This document shows, one piece after another, positions 35,478 to 44,316 of a stretch of 64,000 bases of DNA. The position numbers were made by a program, and so were the translations under genes. Each line of letters begins with the position of its first letter. The first letter of the stretch is position 1. The notes below the pieces were generated by a model, which worked only from the letters and a program-made list of their open reading frames with translations, did not search any database and was not told where the DNA came from. Source of the stretch: Pseudomonas syringae (GTDB lineage: Bacteria > Pseudomonadota > Gammaproteobacteria > Pseudomonadales > Pseudomonadaceae); contig NZ_CP066265.1 of the NCBI RefSeq assembly GCF_023278085.1, forward strand, positions 3,614,001 through 3,678,000, written 5' to 3'.

Positions 35478-36548
35478 ATGAAACGTCGCTACAGCTGGCC
35501 GCTATGGACGCTGGCCGCTCTGGTCGTGCTGCTGATTGCCATCAATATCGCCCTGCCTTATCTGGTACGCGACTATCTCAACGACAAACTCGCCGACATG
35601 GGCGACTACCGAGGCCAGATCACTGATGTGGACCTGGCACTGTGGCGCGGCGCCTATCGGATCAAGGGGCTGAAGATCGTCAAGGTCGACGGCAAGGTCC
35701 CGGTGCCCTTCGTCGACGCACCGATGATCGAACTGGCGGTCAGCTGGAATTCGCTGTGGAACGACCATGCCGTGGTGGCAGAAGCCTTGTTCACTGACCC
35801 GCAGATCAACTTCGTCGACGGCGGCAACAACAAGCAAGCGTCGCAGACCGGTCAGGGCACCGACTGGCGCACGCAGATGAACAAGCTGTTGCCGATTACC
35901 CTCAACGAAGTGCGGATCAACAACGGACGCATCACCTTCAATAACTTCAGTTCGACGCCCAAAGTAAAAATCGACGCCGATCAGGTCAATGCCAGTTTCT
36001 ACAACCTGACCAACGTGGTGGACGTCGAGGGCAACCGCGATGCCGAGTTCAAAGGCAAGGCGCGCCTGCTGAGCCACGCCAACCTGGAAAGTACTGCCAA
36101 ATTCGATCCGTTCAGCAATTTTGAAGATTTCGACTTCCGCCTGCGCGCCACCGGCATCCAGCTCAAAAAACTCAATGATTTCTCGTCGGCTTACGGCAAG
36201 TTCGACTTCAACGCCGGTGACGGCGACATCGTCATCGAGGCGCAGGCCAACAAGGGCCAGCTGAGCGGCTACATCAAACCGTTGCTGCGCAATGTGGATG
36301 TCTTCAACTGGCAGCAAGATGTCGAAAACAAGGACAAAGGCATCTTCCGCTCGGTCTGGGAAGCGCTGGTAGGCACCAGCGAAACCGTCCTGAAAAATCA
36401 GCGCGAGAACCAGTTCGCAACTCGTGTCGAACTCAGTGGCAATGTTCATCAACAGGACATCAGCGGCTTCCAGGCCTTTTTGCAGATCCTGCGCAATGCC
36501 TTTGTTCAGGCGTTCAATGCGCGGTATGAGAGCAGCAAGGGTTCCTGA
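35478..36548 (+). CDS. DUF748 (AsmA-like) envelope protein
   Basis: Predicted 356-residue protein with an N-terminal membrane anchor (LWTLAALVVLLIAINIALPYLV) followed by a periplasmic beta-rich domain (ITDVDLALWRGAYRIKGLKIVKVDG) of the DUF748/AsmA type. AsmA-clan proteins form bridges or chutes for lipids between membranes. ATG 35478 follows CAGGAGA. The product is shorter than the >1000-residue DUF748 proteins. Confidence 0.85.
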   Translation: MKRRYSWPLWTLAALVVLLIAINIALPYLVRDYLNDKLADMGDYRGQITDVDLALWRGAYRIKGLKIVKVDGKVPVPFVDAPMIELAVSWNSLWNDHAVVAEALFTDPQINFVDGGNNKQASQTGQGTDWRTQMNKLLPITLNEVRINNGRITFNNFSSTPKVKIDADQVNASFYNLTNVVDVEGNRDAEFKGKARLLSHANLESTAKFDPFSNFEDFDFRLRATGIQLKKLNDFSSAYGKFDFNAGDGDIVIEAQANKGQLSGYIKPLLRNVDVFNWQQDVENKDKGIFRSVWEALVGTSETVLKNQRENQFATRVELSGNVHQQDISGFQAFLQILRNAFVQAFNARYESSKGS

Positions 36549-36563
36549 TAGTTTTTCAGCCGC

Positions 36564-36600
36564 GCCATCCGATGAAAACCCACGCGTTTTCATCGGTGGC
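36564..36600. other. Long hairpin downstream of the DUF748 gene
   Basis: CCGATGAAAA and TTTTCATCGG pair around CCCACGCG, with a further GCC/GGC extension past one bulged base. It lacks a clean T-run, but its T-rich distal arm could stop transcription on either strand. Apart from the MoxR-gene promoter, nothing else is seen in 36549-36868. Confidence 0.55.
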
Positions 36601-36868
36601 CGCGTGGCCCAAGCGCTGAAATACACCGTATCAGCCACGCTCTGGATATCAGCTCAGGCCATTCGACACTCCGACCATCGTCCCCCACGTGTGCCCGAGC
36701 GAAGCGTTACAATTTTGACCCGGTCACAGCGTGACGCACCATTCAAGAACTGAATGAGGCGTCTGCGTTCACAGCCATCAGGCCGCCACGTTATAGTCCG
36801 GCATTGCTTGCCCACATCACGGCGTGCGTGCCGTCAGGCCATGCGCAGCCATGCGAGAGGATTGATTG

Positions 36869-37714
36869 ATGAAGTTCGAAGGCACTCCGGCGTACGTCGC
36901 CACCGATGATTTGAAACTGGCGGTCAATGCGGCGATCACGCTGGAGCGTCCGCTGCTGGTCAAGGGTGAACCCGGCACCGGCAAGACCATGCTGGCCGAG
37001 CAACTGGCCGAGTCTTTCGGCGCACGGCTGATTACCTGGCATATCAAGTCCACGACCAAAGCGCATCAGGGTCTTTATGAGTACGACGCAGTCAGTCGTC
37101 TGCGTGACTCGCAGCTGGGCGTCGACAAGGTTCACGATGTGCGTAATTACCTGAAAAAAGGCAAGCTCTGGGAAGCGTTCGAGTCCGAGGAGCGTGTGAT
37201 TCTGCTGATCGACGAGATCGACAAGGCCGATATTGAGTTCCCCAACGACCTGTTGCAGGAACTCGACAAGATGGAGTTCTACGTTTACGAGATTGATGAA
37301 ACGATCAAGGCCAAAAAGCGGCCGATCATCATCATTACCTCCAATAACGAAAAAGAACTCCCTGACGCTTTCCTGCGCCGCTGCTTCTTTCACTACATCG
37401 CCTTTCCGGACCGCGCCACCCTGCAACGCATCGTCGACGTGCATTATCCGGACATCAAGAAAGACCTGGTCAGCGAAGCGCTGGACGTGTTCTTCGACGT
37501 GCGCAAAGTGCCCGGCCTGAAGAAGAAGCCTTCGACGTCCGAACTGGTCGACTGGCTGAAGCTGCTGATGGCCGACAATATCGGTGAAGCCGTACTGCGC
37601 GAGCGCGATCCGACCAAGGCGATCCCGCCACTGGCCGGGGCGCTGGTCAAGAACGAGCAGGACGTGCACCTGCTCGAACGGCTGGCATTCATGAGCCGTC
37701 GCGGCAATCGTTGA
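36869..37714 (+). CDS. MoxR-family AAA+ ATPase
   Basis: Predicted 281-residue chaperone-like ATPase. Walker A is GEPGTGKTMLAEQLAE, Walker B is VILLIDEIDKAD, sensor 1 is IIITSNNEKELPDAFLRRC. It is paired with a VWA protein 39 bases downstream, a layout in which MoxR ATPases remodel or insert cofactors into partner complexes. ATG 36869 follows GAGAGGA. No metal-enzyme gene sits alongside, so the client is unknown. Confidence 0.93.
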   Translation: MKFEGTPAYVATDDLKLAVNAAITLERPLLVKGEPGTGKTMLAEQLAESFGARLITWHIKSTTKAHQGLYEYDAVSRLRDSQLGVDKVHDVRNYLKKGKLWEAFESEERVILLIDEIDKADIEFPNDLLQELDKMEFYVYEIDETIKAKKRPIIIITSNNEKELPDAFLRRCFFHYIAFPDRATLQRIVDVHYPDIKKDLVSEALDVFFDVRKVPGLKKKPSTSELVDWLKLLMADNIGEAVLRERDPTKAIPPLAGALVKNEQDVHLLERLAFMSRRGNR

Positions 37715-37753
37715 TCGCCTCTATCCACCCTGTTACGTAAAAGGGCGACAGCC

Positions 37754-38932
37754 ATGCTGCTCAACCTGTTCAACGAAATGCGTGCGGCCAAGGTGCCGGT
37801 GTCCCTGCGTGAACTGCTGGACCTGATCAACGCCCTGAAACAGCGGGTGATCTTTGCCGACATTGATGAGTTCTACTTTCTGGCGCGCACGATTCTGGTC
37901 AAGGACGAGCGTCATTTCGACAAGTTCGACAGGGCCTTCGGTGCCTACTTCAACGGTCTGGAAAAGCTTGACGATCACTTGCAGGCGCTGATCCCGGAAG
38001 ACTGGCTGCGCAAGGAGTTCGAGCGTTCACTAAGCGATGAGGAACGCGCGCAGATCCAGTCGCTGGGCGGCCTAGACAAGCTCATCGAGGAATTCAAGAA
38101 GCGTCTTGAAGAGCAGAAAGAACGGCATGCCGGTGGCAACAAATGGATCGGCACCGGTGGCACCAGCCCGTTCGGCTCGGGCGGCTATAACCCGGAAGGC
38201 ATCCGGGTGGGTGATGCAGGCGAACGCAAGGGCAAGGCGGTCAAGGTCTGGGATCAGCGCGAGTACAAGAACCTGGACGATCAGGTTGAACTGGGCACGC
38301 GCAACATCAAGGTGGCGCTGCGTCGCTTGCGCAAATTCGCCCGCCAGGGTGCAGCAGACGAACTGGATATCGACGGCACCATCGACCACACCGCGCGCGA
38401 CGCCGGCCTGCTGAATATTCAGATGCGCCCTGAGCGACGCAACACCATCAAACTGTTACTGCTGTTCGACATCGGCGGCTCGATGGACGCACACGTCAAG
38501 ATTTGCGAGGAATTGTTCTCGGCCTGCAAGACCGAGTTCAAGCACATGGAATATTTCTACTTCCACAACTTCATTTATGAATCCGTGTGGAAGAACAACC
38601 TGCGCCGTGGCTCGGAGAGAACCTCTACTCAGGACCTGCTGCACAAATACGGCGCCGACTACAAAGTGATCTTCATTGGCGACGCCTCAATGGCGCCTTA
38701 CGAGATTACCCAGCCCGGCGGCAGCGTCGAGCACTGGAACGAAGAAGCGGGTTACGTATGGATGCAGCGCTTCATGGCCAAGTTCAAGAAGCTCATCTGG
38801 ATCAACCCCTACCCCAAGGATGCCTGGGACTACACCACGTCCATGCATATCGTCCGCGACCTGATTGAAGGCCAGATGTACCCGCTGACCCTGCGCGGGC
38901 TGGAGGAAGGCATGCGTTACCTGGCGAAGTAA
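37754..38932 (+). CDS. VWA-domain protein, CoxE-like
   Basis: Predicted 392-residue partner of the MoxR ATPase. The N-terminal half is helical and charged; a Gly-rich hinge (GTGGTSPFGSGGYNPEG) precedes the C-terminal von Willebrand A-type domain with a MIDAS-like LLFDIGGSMDAH (DxGGS in place of the usual DxSxS), followed by VIFIGDASMAPYE. The VWA domain probably binds a client protein through a metal ion. It is in an operon with the gene at 36869. Confidence 0.92.
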   Translation: MLLNLFNEMRAAKVPVSLRELLDLINALKQRVIFADIDEFYFLARTILVKDERHFDKFDRAFGAYFNGLEKLDDHLQALIPEDWLRKEFERSLSDEERAQIQSLGGLDKLIEEFKKRLEEQKERHAGGNKWIGTGGTSPFGSGGYNPEGIRVGDAGERKGKAVKVWDQREYKNLDDQVELGTRNIKVALRRLRKFARQGAADELDIDGTIDHTARDAGLLNIQMRPERRNTIKLLLLFDIGGSMDAHVKICEELFSACKTEFKHMEYFYFHNFIYESVWKNNLRRGSERTSTQDLLHKYGADYKVIFIGDASMAPYEITQPGGSVEHWNEEAGYVWMQRFMAKFKKLIWINPYPKDAWDYTTSMHIVRDLIEGQMYPLTLRGLEEGMRYLAK

Positions 38933-38970
38933 GGACACTTCGACTGCCATTGAGTCGTGTGTGCCTGCAG

Positions 38971-39495
38971 TCAGTGGCGGTCCCTGGCGAGTTGCGGTTT
39001 GCGCCGTCCGCCAGTGACCACCCAGCCGAGCAAGAGCATCAAACTCTCGATCACCAGCGCCAGCAACAATGCGGTGATGATGCCCCAGGCGATCACTTCA
39101 GGGGCCAGCAGCACTTGCCACGTATAGCCGTTGTACGTTTCGCGACGAATGTCCGGATCGGCAGAAGTGGCAACAAAAATAGCTTTGGAATACCACGGCC
39201 CTTGAAGCCCGAGCCATTGGCGCTCAAGAATGTGAGTACGGCTCATCAAGGTATCGATGTTGTCTGCATCGGTTCGAAAAACAGGGTCTTCACTGTCGCG
39301 ATAGTGCTGAATCAGCGCCTGTATATCGCCTTTGAAGAACTGCTGCGCCGTGGCGGTGTAACCCTTGACGGCCTGTTGCGCCTCAATCAGATGCGCTTCG
39401 ACACGTTTGCTGTAATCACTGATGAAGCCCGGAATCTGTACTCCGAACAGCAGACCCAGGGTGAACAGCACTAATCGCAGATAACTTCGCAGCAT
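38971..39495 (-). CDS. DUF2937 membrane protein
   Basis: Predicted 174-residue inner-membrane protein with an N-terminal helix (LVLFTLGLLFGVQIPGFI) and a C-terminal helix (VIAWGIITALLLALVIESLMLLLGWVV) on either side of a periplasmic domain. It matches DUF2937, of unknown function. ATG 39495 follows GAGGG; the frame extends upstream to 39561 without support. It is just after, and co-directional with, the glutamine amidotransferase. Confidence 0.82.
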   Translation of the reverse strand: MLRSYLRLVLFTLGLLFGVQIPGFISDYSKRVEAHLIEAQQAVKGYTATAQQFFKGDIQALIQHYRDSEDPVFRTDADNIDTLMSRTHILERQWLGLQGPWYSKAIFVATSADPDIRRETYNGYTWQVLLAPEVIAWGIITALLLALVIESLMLLLGWVVTGGRRKPQLARDRH

Positions 39496-39541
39496 CAATA
39501 TCCCTCTTTTCCGTTTATCCGGTGTGTCTGGGTAGACACCA

Positions 39542-40330
39542 CTACTGTGCTGGTGTCTCAACCGATCCCTGCACCACGCACTCGCCTTTGCGCCAGAGGC
39601 TCCACTGGCCCGGCTCGTAGCGGTTCCAGTTTTCGTTCTCGGTCAACGGTTCGGTTGCAATGACTGTCACCACATCGTGCGGCGTGGTCTCGGCCTGGAA
39701 ATCGACGATCACGTCGACATCCTTGAGCCTGGCCGGACCAAAAGGGGCGCGGCGGGTTATGTGCGCCAGTTTGGTACTGCAAAAGCAGAACAGCCAGTCG
39801 CCATCGCTTAACAGGCAATTGAACACGCCTTTACTGCGGTATTCGGTACAGGCCTGGATCAGCGAGGGCAGCAATTCTTCGATCTCGACCGGCTCCGGGA
39901 ATGCTTCGCGGACACGATTGAGCACGTCACAGAATGCCGCTTCGCTGTCGGTATCGCCCACCGGTCGGTAGAACGAGACACCCGGTGCGAAGTCAGCCAG
40001 TTGGCCATTGTGTGCAAAGCACCAGTTGCGCCCCCACAGCTCACGCACAAAAGGATGGGTGTTGGACAGGCAGACCTTGCCCACATTGGCCTGACGAATA
40101 TGGCCAATCACGACTTCGCTTTTGATGGGGTAACGCTGCACCAGTTGCGCGACTTCCGACTCGCTGCTGGCCGCCGGGTCCTGAAACAGGCGCAGACCCC
40201 GGCCTTCGTAGAACGCGATGCCCCAGCCATCGCGATGCGGGCCGGTACGGCCGCCCCGCTGCATCAGCCCGGTAAAGCTGAAAACGATATCGGTCGGCAC
40301 ATTGGCACTCATGCCCAGTAGTTCACACAT
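39542..40330 (-). CDS. Class II glutamine amidotransferase (YafJ-like)
   Basis: Predicted 262-residue cytosolic enzyme. The N-terminal Cys2 (MCELLGMS) is the Ntn nucleophile after Met removal; HRDGWGIAFYEG, GHIRQANVG, NTHPF and CFAHNGQL are the conserved glutamine-binding segments. No synthase domain is attached, so the released ammonia must go to a separate partner or the enzyme works on gamma-glutamyl compounds. A 139-bp mobile repeat sits 78 bases upstream of the start, possibly affecting its promoter. Confidence 0.9.
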   Translation of the reverse strand: MCELLGMSANVPTDIVFSFTGLMQRGGRTGPHRDGWGIAFYEGRGLRLFQDPAASSESEVAQLVQRYPIKSEVVIGHIRQANVGKVCLSNTHPFVRELWGRNWCFAHNGQLADFAPGVSFYRPVGDTDSEAAFCDVLNRVREAFPEPVEIEELLPSLIQACTEYRSKGVFNCLLSDGDWLFCFCSTKLAHITRRAPFGPARLKDVDVIVDFQAETTPHDVVTVIATEPLTENENWNRYEPGQWSLWRKGECVVQGSVETPAQ

Positions 40331-40408
40331 GCTCGGGTTCTCGCTTCAAGACGTTTGCGGCGGTTCAGGCGCCGAATGCAACAGCGCTGCCAGCGAAGCG
40401 GAATCTAG

Positions 40409-40547
40409 GCTCTGCACGTAAAGTGGCTGCGCTCGGTGATGCTGCGTTAAAAACAGGCGCGGAATGCTCATTTACAACCAGCAGACTCCGCTTCCTTGCC
40501 TGTTTTTGCCTTGCCTGACCTTCGCTCGCCGACTTTTCATACAGAGC
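40409..40547 (-). mobile_element. 139-bp MITE, copy A
   Basis: Non-coding element with terminal inverted repeats (GCTCTGCACGTAAAGT against GCTCTGTATGAAAAGT) flanked by CTAG on the left and CTAC on the right. It is about 94% identical to the reverse complement of 46935-47073 and the same length. AAAAACAGGC (40449-40458) and GCCTGTTTTT (40498-40507) pair to form a hairpin with T-runs on both strands. The right flank supplies the TAG stop codon of the gene at 40548. The YTAR-type target resembles IS5-family targets, but no parent insertion sequence is present here. Confidence 0.85.
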
Positions 40548-41024
40548 CTACAACCGCGGTTCTACCCGCGTGCCTCTGGCCGGAGGAAGGGGTGCAGCGG
40601 ATCGGCGCGCGAACGAGTCATCCTCGGCAAACGGCTCGTCGGCAGGGTCTGTTTCGGCGGGCTGAGCGACCGGCTGCGGCTGACGAGCCTTGCGGCTGCG
40701 CTCGATCGGCCAGCGGATCAGCACAAACAGCAGGTACGCACAGAAGGCGAACATGCCGTACATGGCCAGATCCGATAACGCCGCCCAGACATTGCTGCCG
40801 ACCTTGAACATCAGGTCCAGCGCGGTGATTGCAATGGCCGGCGCCATCGCATCCTTGGCGGGATCGACCATGGTCGGCGTGAACAGCAGCACCGCGACGG
40901 CGACCAGCAACGGCTCCTTGAGATAGCGCCACATCCAGCGGGTCATGAGGAACCACACCAGCAGGCAACCCAATGCGGCGAAGGCGTAGACGCTCCAGGC
41001 GATCAGATAGTCGTTTTCGGTCAT
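40548..41024 (-). CDS. Small inner-membrane protein of unknown function
   Basis: Predicted 158-residue protein (MTENDYLIAWSVYAFAALGCLLVW start) with three to four hydrophobic segments and a basic, Pro/Ala-rich C-terminal tail (SAAPLPPARGTRVEPRL). The stop codon TAG falls in the target-site flank of the neighbouring MITE, so the last bases may have been altered by the insertion. A very long antisense frame continuing to 43130 is not real. It is divergent from ptrB. The family is conserved in Pseudomonas as far as I remember, but not named. Confidence 0.78.
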   Translation of the reverse strand: MTENDYLIAWSVYAFAALGCLLVWFLMTRWMWRYLKEPLLVAVAVLLFTPTMVDPAKDAMAPAIAITALDLMFKVGSNVWAALSDLAMYGMFAFCAYLLFVLIRWPIERSRKARQPQPVAQPAETDPADEPFAEDDSFARRSAAPLPPARGTRVEPRL

Positions 41025-41156
41025 GACGTCCGTGGTAAGGCAGGTAAAGAGGCGCTTATGATAACGGCTTTTGCCTGACGCGGCTTGCCTCGCTTCAGTA
41101 ATCAGTTCAGCGTGTACCGATATTTCCGTTATTGATGCCTTTATAGAGAGCCCAGC

Positions 41157-43217
41157 ATGTCCTTTTCGAATGCAACCTCCAGCGCCCCCATGGCTCGCAA
41201 GGCCGATGGCTCCGATCCTTATGCCTGGCTGCAGAATCGCGACACCGACGAGGTGCTCGACTACCTCAAGGCCGAAAACGCCTGGCAAGAACAGCAATTG
41301 GCGGATCAGACCGATCTGCGCGAACGTCTGTTTCAGGAGATCAAAAGCCGTATTCTGGAAACCGACCTGTCGCTGCCCTCCCCTTGGGGTCCGTACCTTT
41401 ATTACACCCGCACCACCGAAGGCGACGAATACGCCCGGCATTACCGCTGCCCGCGTCCGGCCGACGATTCCAACACCGTGGACGAAAGCCGCGAAGAACT
41501 GCTGCTGGACCCTAACGCGATGGCCAACGGCGGCTTCTTCTCGCTGGGCGCGTTCAGCATCAGCCCTGACCACCAGCGTCTGGCCTACAGCCTGGACACC
41601 AGCGGCGATGAGGTTTATCGGCTGTTCGTCAAGGAACTGAGCAGCGGCCAGGTCAGCAGCCTGCCGTTTGAAGACTGCGACGGCAGCATGACCTGGGCCA
41701 ACGACAGCCGGACGCTGTTTTTCGGTGAGCTGGACGACACCCATCGTCCAGGCAAGCTGCACCGCTACACGCTGGGCGACGCCTCGGCAACGCTGGTGTT
41801 CGACGAGCCGGACGGTCGCTTCTTTCTGCATTGTTTCCGCACCAGCTCCGAACGCCAATTGGTCATTCTGCTCAACAGCAAAACCACCAGCGAAGCCTGG
41901 GTGCTGAATGCTGATCATCCCGAGCAGGCCTTCACCTGCCTGGCGCCGCGCGTGGAAGGCCATGAATACTATCCGGATCACGGCCTGCTCGACGGGGTCT
42001 GGAGCTGGTTCATCCGCAGCAACCAGAGTGGCATCAACTTTGCGCTGTATCACGCGCCGGAACAGGCCGACGGCGTGCCGGTTCGCGATGACTGGCAGAC
42101 GCTGGTGGCGCACGACGAGCGGGTGATGCTCGAAGGCGTCAGCCTCAACGCCAAAGGCATCAGCCTGAGCCTGCGCGAAGGCGGCCTGCCGGTGATCGAA
42201 GTACGCCCACACGCTCTGCCGACCTATCGCGTGCAACTGCCGGACGCAGCCTACAGCCTGTATGTCCAGGACACGCTTGAGTTCGACAGCGACAGGATTC
42301 GTCTGCGCTACCAGTCGCTGAACCGTCCGGCACAGGTACGGCAGCTCACCCTGGCGACCGGCGAGCAAGTGGTGCTCAAGGAAACCCCGGTCTTGGGCAC
42401 CTTTGACGCCGATGCCTACGTCAGCCAGCGCCTGTGGGCCACCGCCAGCGATGGCACTCAGGTGCCGATCAGCCTGGTGGTCAAGCGCGAACTGGTCGGC
42501 AAAGCCACCCCGCTGTACCTGTATGGCTATGGCGCTTACGGTGAGAGCCTTGATCCGTGGTTTTCCCACGCGCGCCTGAGCCTGCTGGACCGTGGCGTGG
42601 CGTTTGCCATTGCTCATGTGCGTGGCGGCGGCGAACTGGGCGAGGCCTGGTATCGCAACGGCAAACAGGAGCACAAGCAGAACACCTTCGGCGATTTCAT
42701 TGCCTGCGCTGAACACTTGATCGCTCAAGGGCTGACCCGTGCCGAACAACTGGTGATCAGCGGCGGCAGCGCCGGCGGCCTGTTGATCGGTGCCGTACTC
42801 AATCAGCGCCCCGACCTGTTCAAGGCGGCGATTGCCGAAGTGCCGTTCGTGGACGTGCTGAACACCATGCTCGACCCGGATCTGCCGCTGACCGTCACCG
42901 AATACGATGAATGGGGCAACCCGCAGGAACCTGAAGTCTACGCGCGCATCAAGGCCTACGCGCCCTATGAAAATGTCAGCGCTCAGGCCTACCCGGCCAT
43001 GCTGGTCATCGCCGGTTACAACGATAGCCGTGTGCAGTACTGGGAAGCCGCCAAATGGGTCGCCCGATTGCGCGAGCGCAAGACCGATGACAATCTGCTG
43101 CTGCTCAAAACCGAACTGGGCGCGGGTCATGGCGGCATGAGCGGTCGCTATCAGGGCTTGCGTGACGTTGCGCTGGAGTACGGGTTTATCTTCAAGGTAT
43201 TGCAGATTCCCGAATGA
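41157..43217 (+). CDS. ptrB: Oligopeptidase B (S9A prolyl oligopeptidase family)
   Basis: Predicted 686-residue serine peptidase that cuts short peptides after Arg or Lys. The N-terminal beta-propeller (MARKADGSDPYAWLQNRD start; LAYSLDTSGDEVYRLFVKEL) restricts access to the C-terminal alpha/beta-hydrolase domain. The catalytic Ser is in ISGGSAGGLLIGA, Asp in VIAGYNDSRVQYWE and His in LGAGHGGMSGR. There is no signal peptide, so it acts in the cytoplasm. Confidence 0.96.
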   Translation: MSFSNATSSAPMARKADGSDPYAWLQNRDTDEVLDYLKAENAWQEQQLADQTDLRERLFQEIKSRILETDLSLPSPWGPYLYYTRTTEGDEYARHYRCPRPADDSNTVDESREELLLDPNAMANGGFFSLGAFSISPDHQRLAYSLDTSGDEVYRLFVKELSSGQVSSLPFEDCDGSMTWANDSRTLFFGELDDTHRPGKLHRYTLGDASATLVFDEPDGRFFLHCFRTSSERQLVILLNSKTTSEAWVLNADHPEQAFTCLAPRVEGHEYYPDHGLLDGVWSWFIRSNQSGINFALYHAPEQADGVPVRDDWQTLVAHDERVMLEGVSLNAKGISLSLREGGLPVIEVRPHALPTYRVQLPDAAYSLYVQDTLEFDSDRIRLRYQSLNRPAQVRQLTLATGEQVVLKETPVLGTFDADAYVSQRLWATASDGTQVPISLVVKRELVGKATPLYLYGYGAYGESLDPWFSHARLSLLDRGVAFAIAHVRGGGELGEAWYRNGKQEHKQNTFGDFIACAEHLIAQGLTRAEQLVISGGSAGGLLIGAVLNQRPDLFKAAIAEVPFVDVLNTMLDPDLPLTVTEYDEWGNPQEPEVYARIKAYAPYENVSAQAYPAMLVIAGYNDSRVQYWEAAKWVARLRERKTDDNLLLLKTELGAGHGGMSGRYQGLRDVALEYGFIFKVLQIPE

Positions 43218-43250
43218 ACTTGGTGTGAATCACCTGTCTTACTAGGATTG

Positions 43251-43269
43251 GGGGCAGCGGAGTTGCCCC
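43251..43269 (+). terminator. Weak hairpin after ptrB
   Basis: GGGGCA-GCGGAGT-TGCCCC followed by TTCG, 34 bases after the ptrB stop codon. Only a short T-run, so it may be an attenuator before the next gene. Confidence 0.4.
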
Positions 43270-43293
43270 TTCGTCAGGATTACCAGACCGAAC

Positions 43294-43770
43294 ATGTCAG
43301 AACCACTGTCCAACCTGAACAACGCCATTCGCGACATGCTGCTGGATTGCGGCCTGTTCGACACCCTGTTGCCCGGCGATTTCTTCACCGTGGCCGGGTA
43401 TTTCAGCATTACCGACATCGAAAAGGGCGAAACCATCTTTGCTGAAGGCGATGCCGGGACGTTCATGTGCATCATCCATCAGGGCACCGTCTCTGTGCAG
43501 AAGCTCGCTGGTGACGGACAACAGGTGGAAATCGCGGTGTTGCGCCGCGGCCGTGCGTTTGGCGAAATGGCAGTGCTGGATGGCGAACGCCGCTCGGCCA
43601 GTTGCATTGCGTCGACCAGTTGCCAGCTGTTGATACTGGGCCGCGACTCACTGGACAAGATGCTTGACGACGCGCCAAAGATTGCCGCCAAGATCATTCG
43701 AGCGCTGGCCATCTCGTTGTCCAAGCGCTTGCGCATGGTCGACGGCCAATTACTTTCCCAGCAGGTGTGA
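43294..43770 (+). CDS. Cyclic-nucleotide-binding domain protein
   Basis: Predicted 158-residue protein consisting of a single cNMP-binding barrel with the phosphate-binding cassette FGEMAVLDGERRSAS, which keeps the Glu and Arg that contact cyclic nucleotide. It has no DNA-binding domain, unlike Crp/Vfr. C-terminal helix ALAISLSKRLRMVDGQL. It may be a cAMP- or c-di-GMP-responsive adaptor. ATG 43294 follows CAGGA; it lies 76 bases after ptrB in the same direction. Confidence 0.9.
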   Translation: MSEPLSNLNNAIRDMLLDCGLFDTLLPGDFFTVAGYFSITDIEKGETIFAEGDAGTFMCIIHQGTVSVQKLAGDGQQVEIAVLRRGRAFGEMAVLDGERRSASCIASTSCQLLILGRDSLDKMLDDAPKIAAKIIRALAISLSKRLRMVDGQLLSQQV

Positions 43771-43836
43771 GATTGCCGATCAGGCGCTAAACTTGCCGAC
43801 ATTCCGCTTTCAATGCGCACACGCACAGGTGACACC

Positions 43837-44211
43837 ATGAGCACGGCCAACCCTCCTTCCCATACTGCCAAGCTGGACCGCATCCTCGCCGACGCCCAGC
43901 GCGACCGCGAAATGGGTTACCGCGACAAAGCGCTGCGCATGTATCCACATGTGTGTGGCCGTTGCGCGCGTGAATTCGCCGGCAAACGCCTCAGCGAACT
44001 GACCGTGCACCACCGCGATCACAATCACGACAACAACCCGCAGGATGGCTCCAACTGGGAGTTGCTGTGCCTGTATTGCCACGATAACGAGCATTCGCGT
44101 TACACCGACCAGCAATACTTCGCCGACGGCTCGCTGAGCACACCGAAAACCGCCAAGGCCACCCACAACCCGTTCGCCGCACTGGCCGGGTTGATGAAGA
44201 AGGATGAGTGA
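43837..44211 (+). CDS. HNH nuclease-family protein (YajD-like)
   Basis: Predicted 124-residue protein. Two zinc-knuckle Cys pairs (CGRC and CLYC) flank the HNH motif LTVHHRDHNHDNNPQDGSNW, the arrangement of YajD, a conserved small protein of unknown role. ATG 43837 (MSTANPPSHTAKLDRIL) is preferred to 43813. It precedes copA on the same strand by 105 bases. Confidence 0.88.
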   Translation: MSTANPPSHTAKLDRILADAQRDREMGYRDKALRMYPHVCGRCAREFAGKRLSELTVHHRDHNHDNNPQDGSNWELLCLYCHDNEHSRYTDQQYFADGSLSTPKTAKATHNPFAALAGLMKKDE

Positions 44212-44316
44212 GCCCACCTTCGGGCTGCAATAACGGGAGCGCTCCGCACAACGGCGTCTCCCGCCCCGCCTGTCCACCCACCCTTTAGCCCGCCAAGCCT
44301 GACCGGATACCTCGCC

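Noticed and set aside
40548..43130. An 860-residue open frame on the minus strand
   Set aside because: Only its last 158 codons (41024 downward) look like protein. The rest is antisense to ptrB, which has complete family motifs, so the long frame is an effect of GC-rich codon bias.
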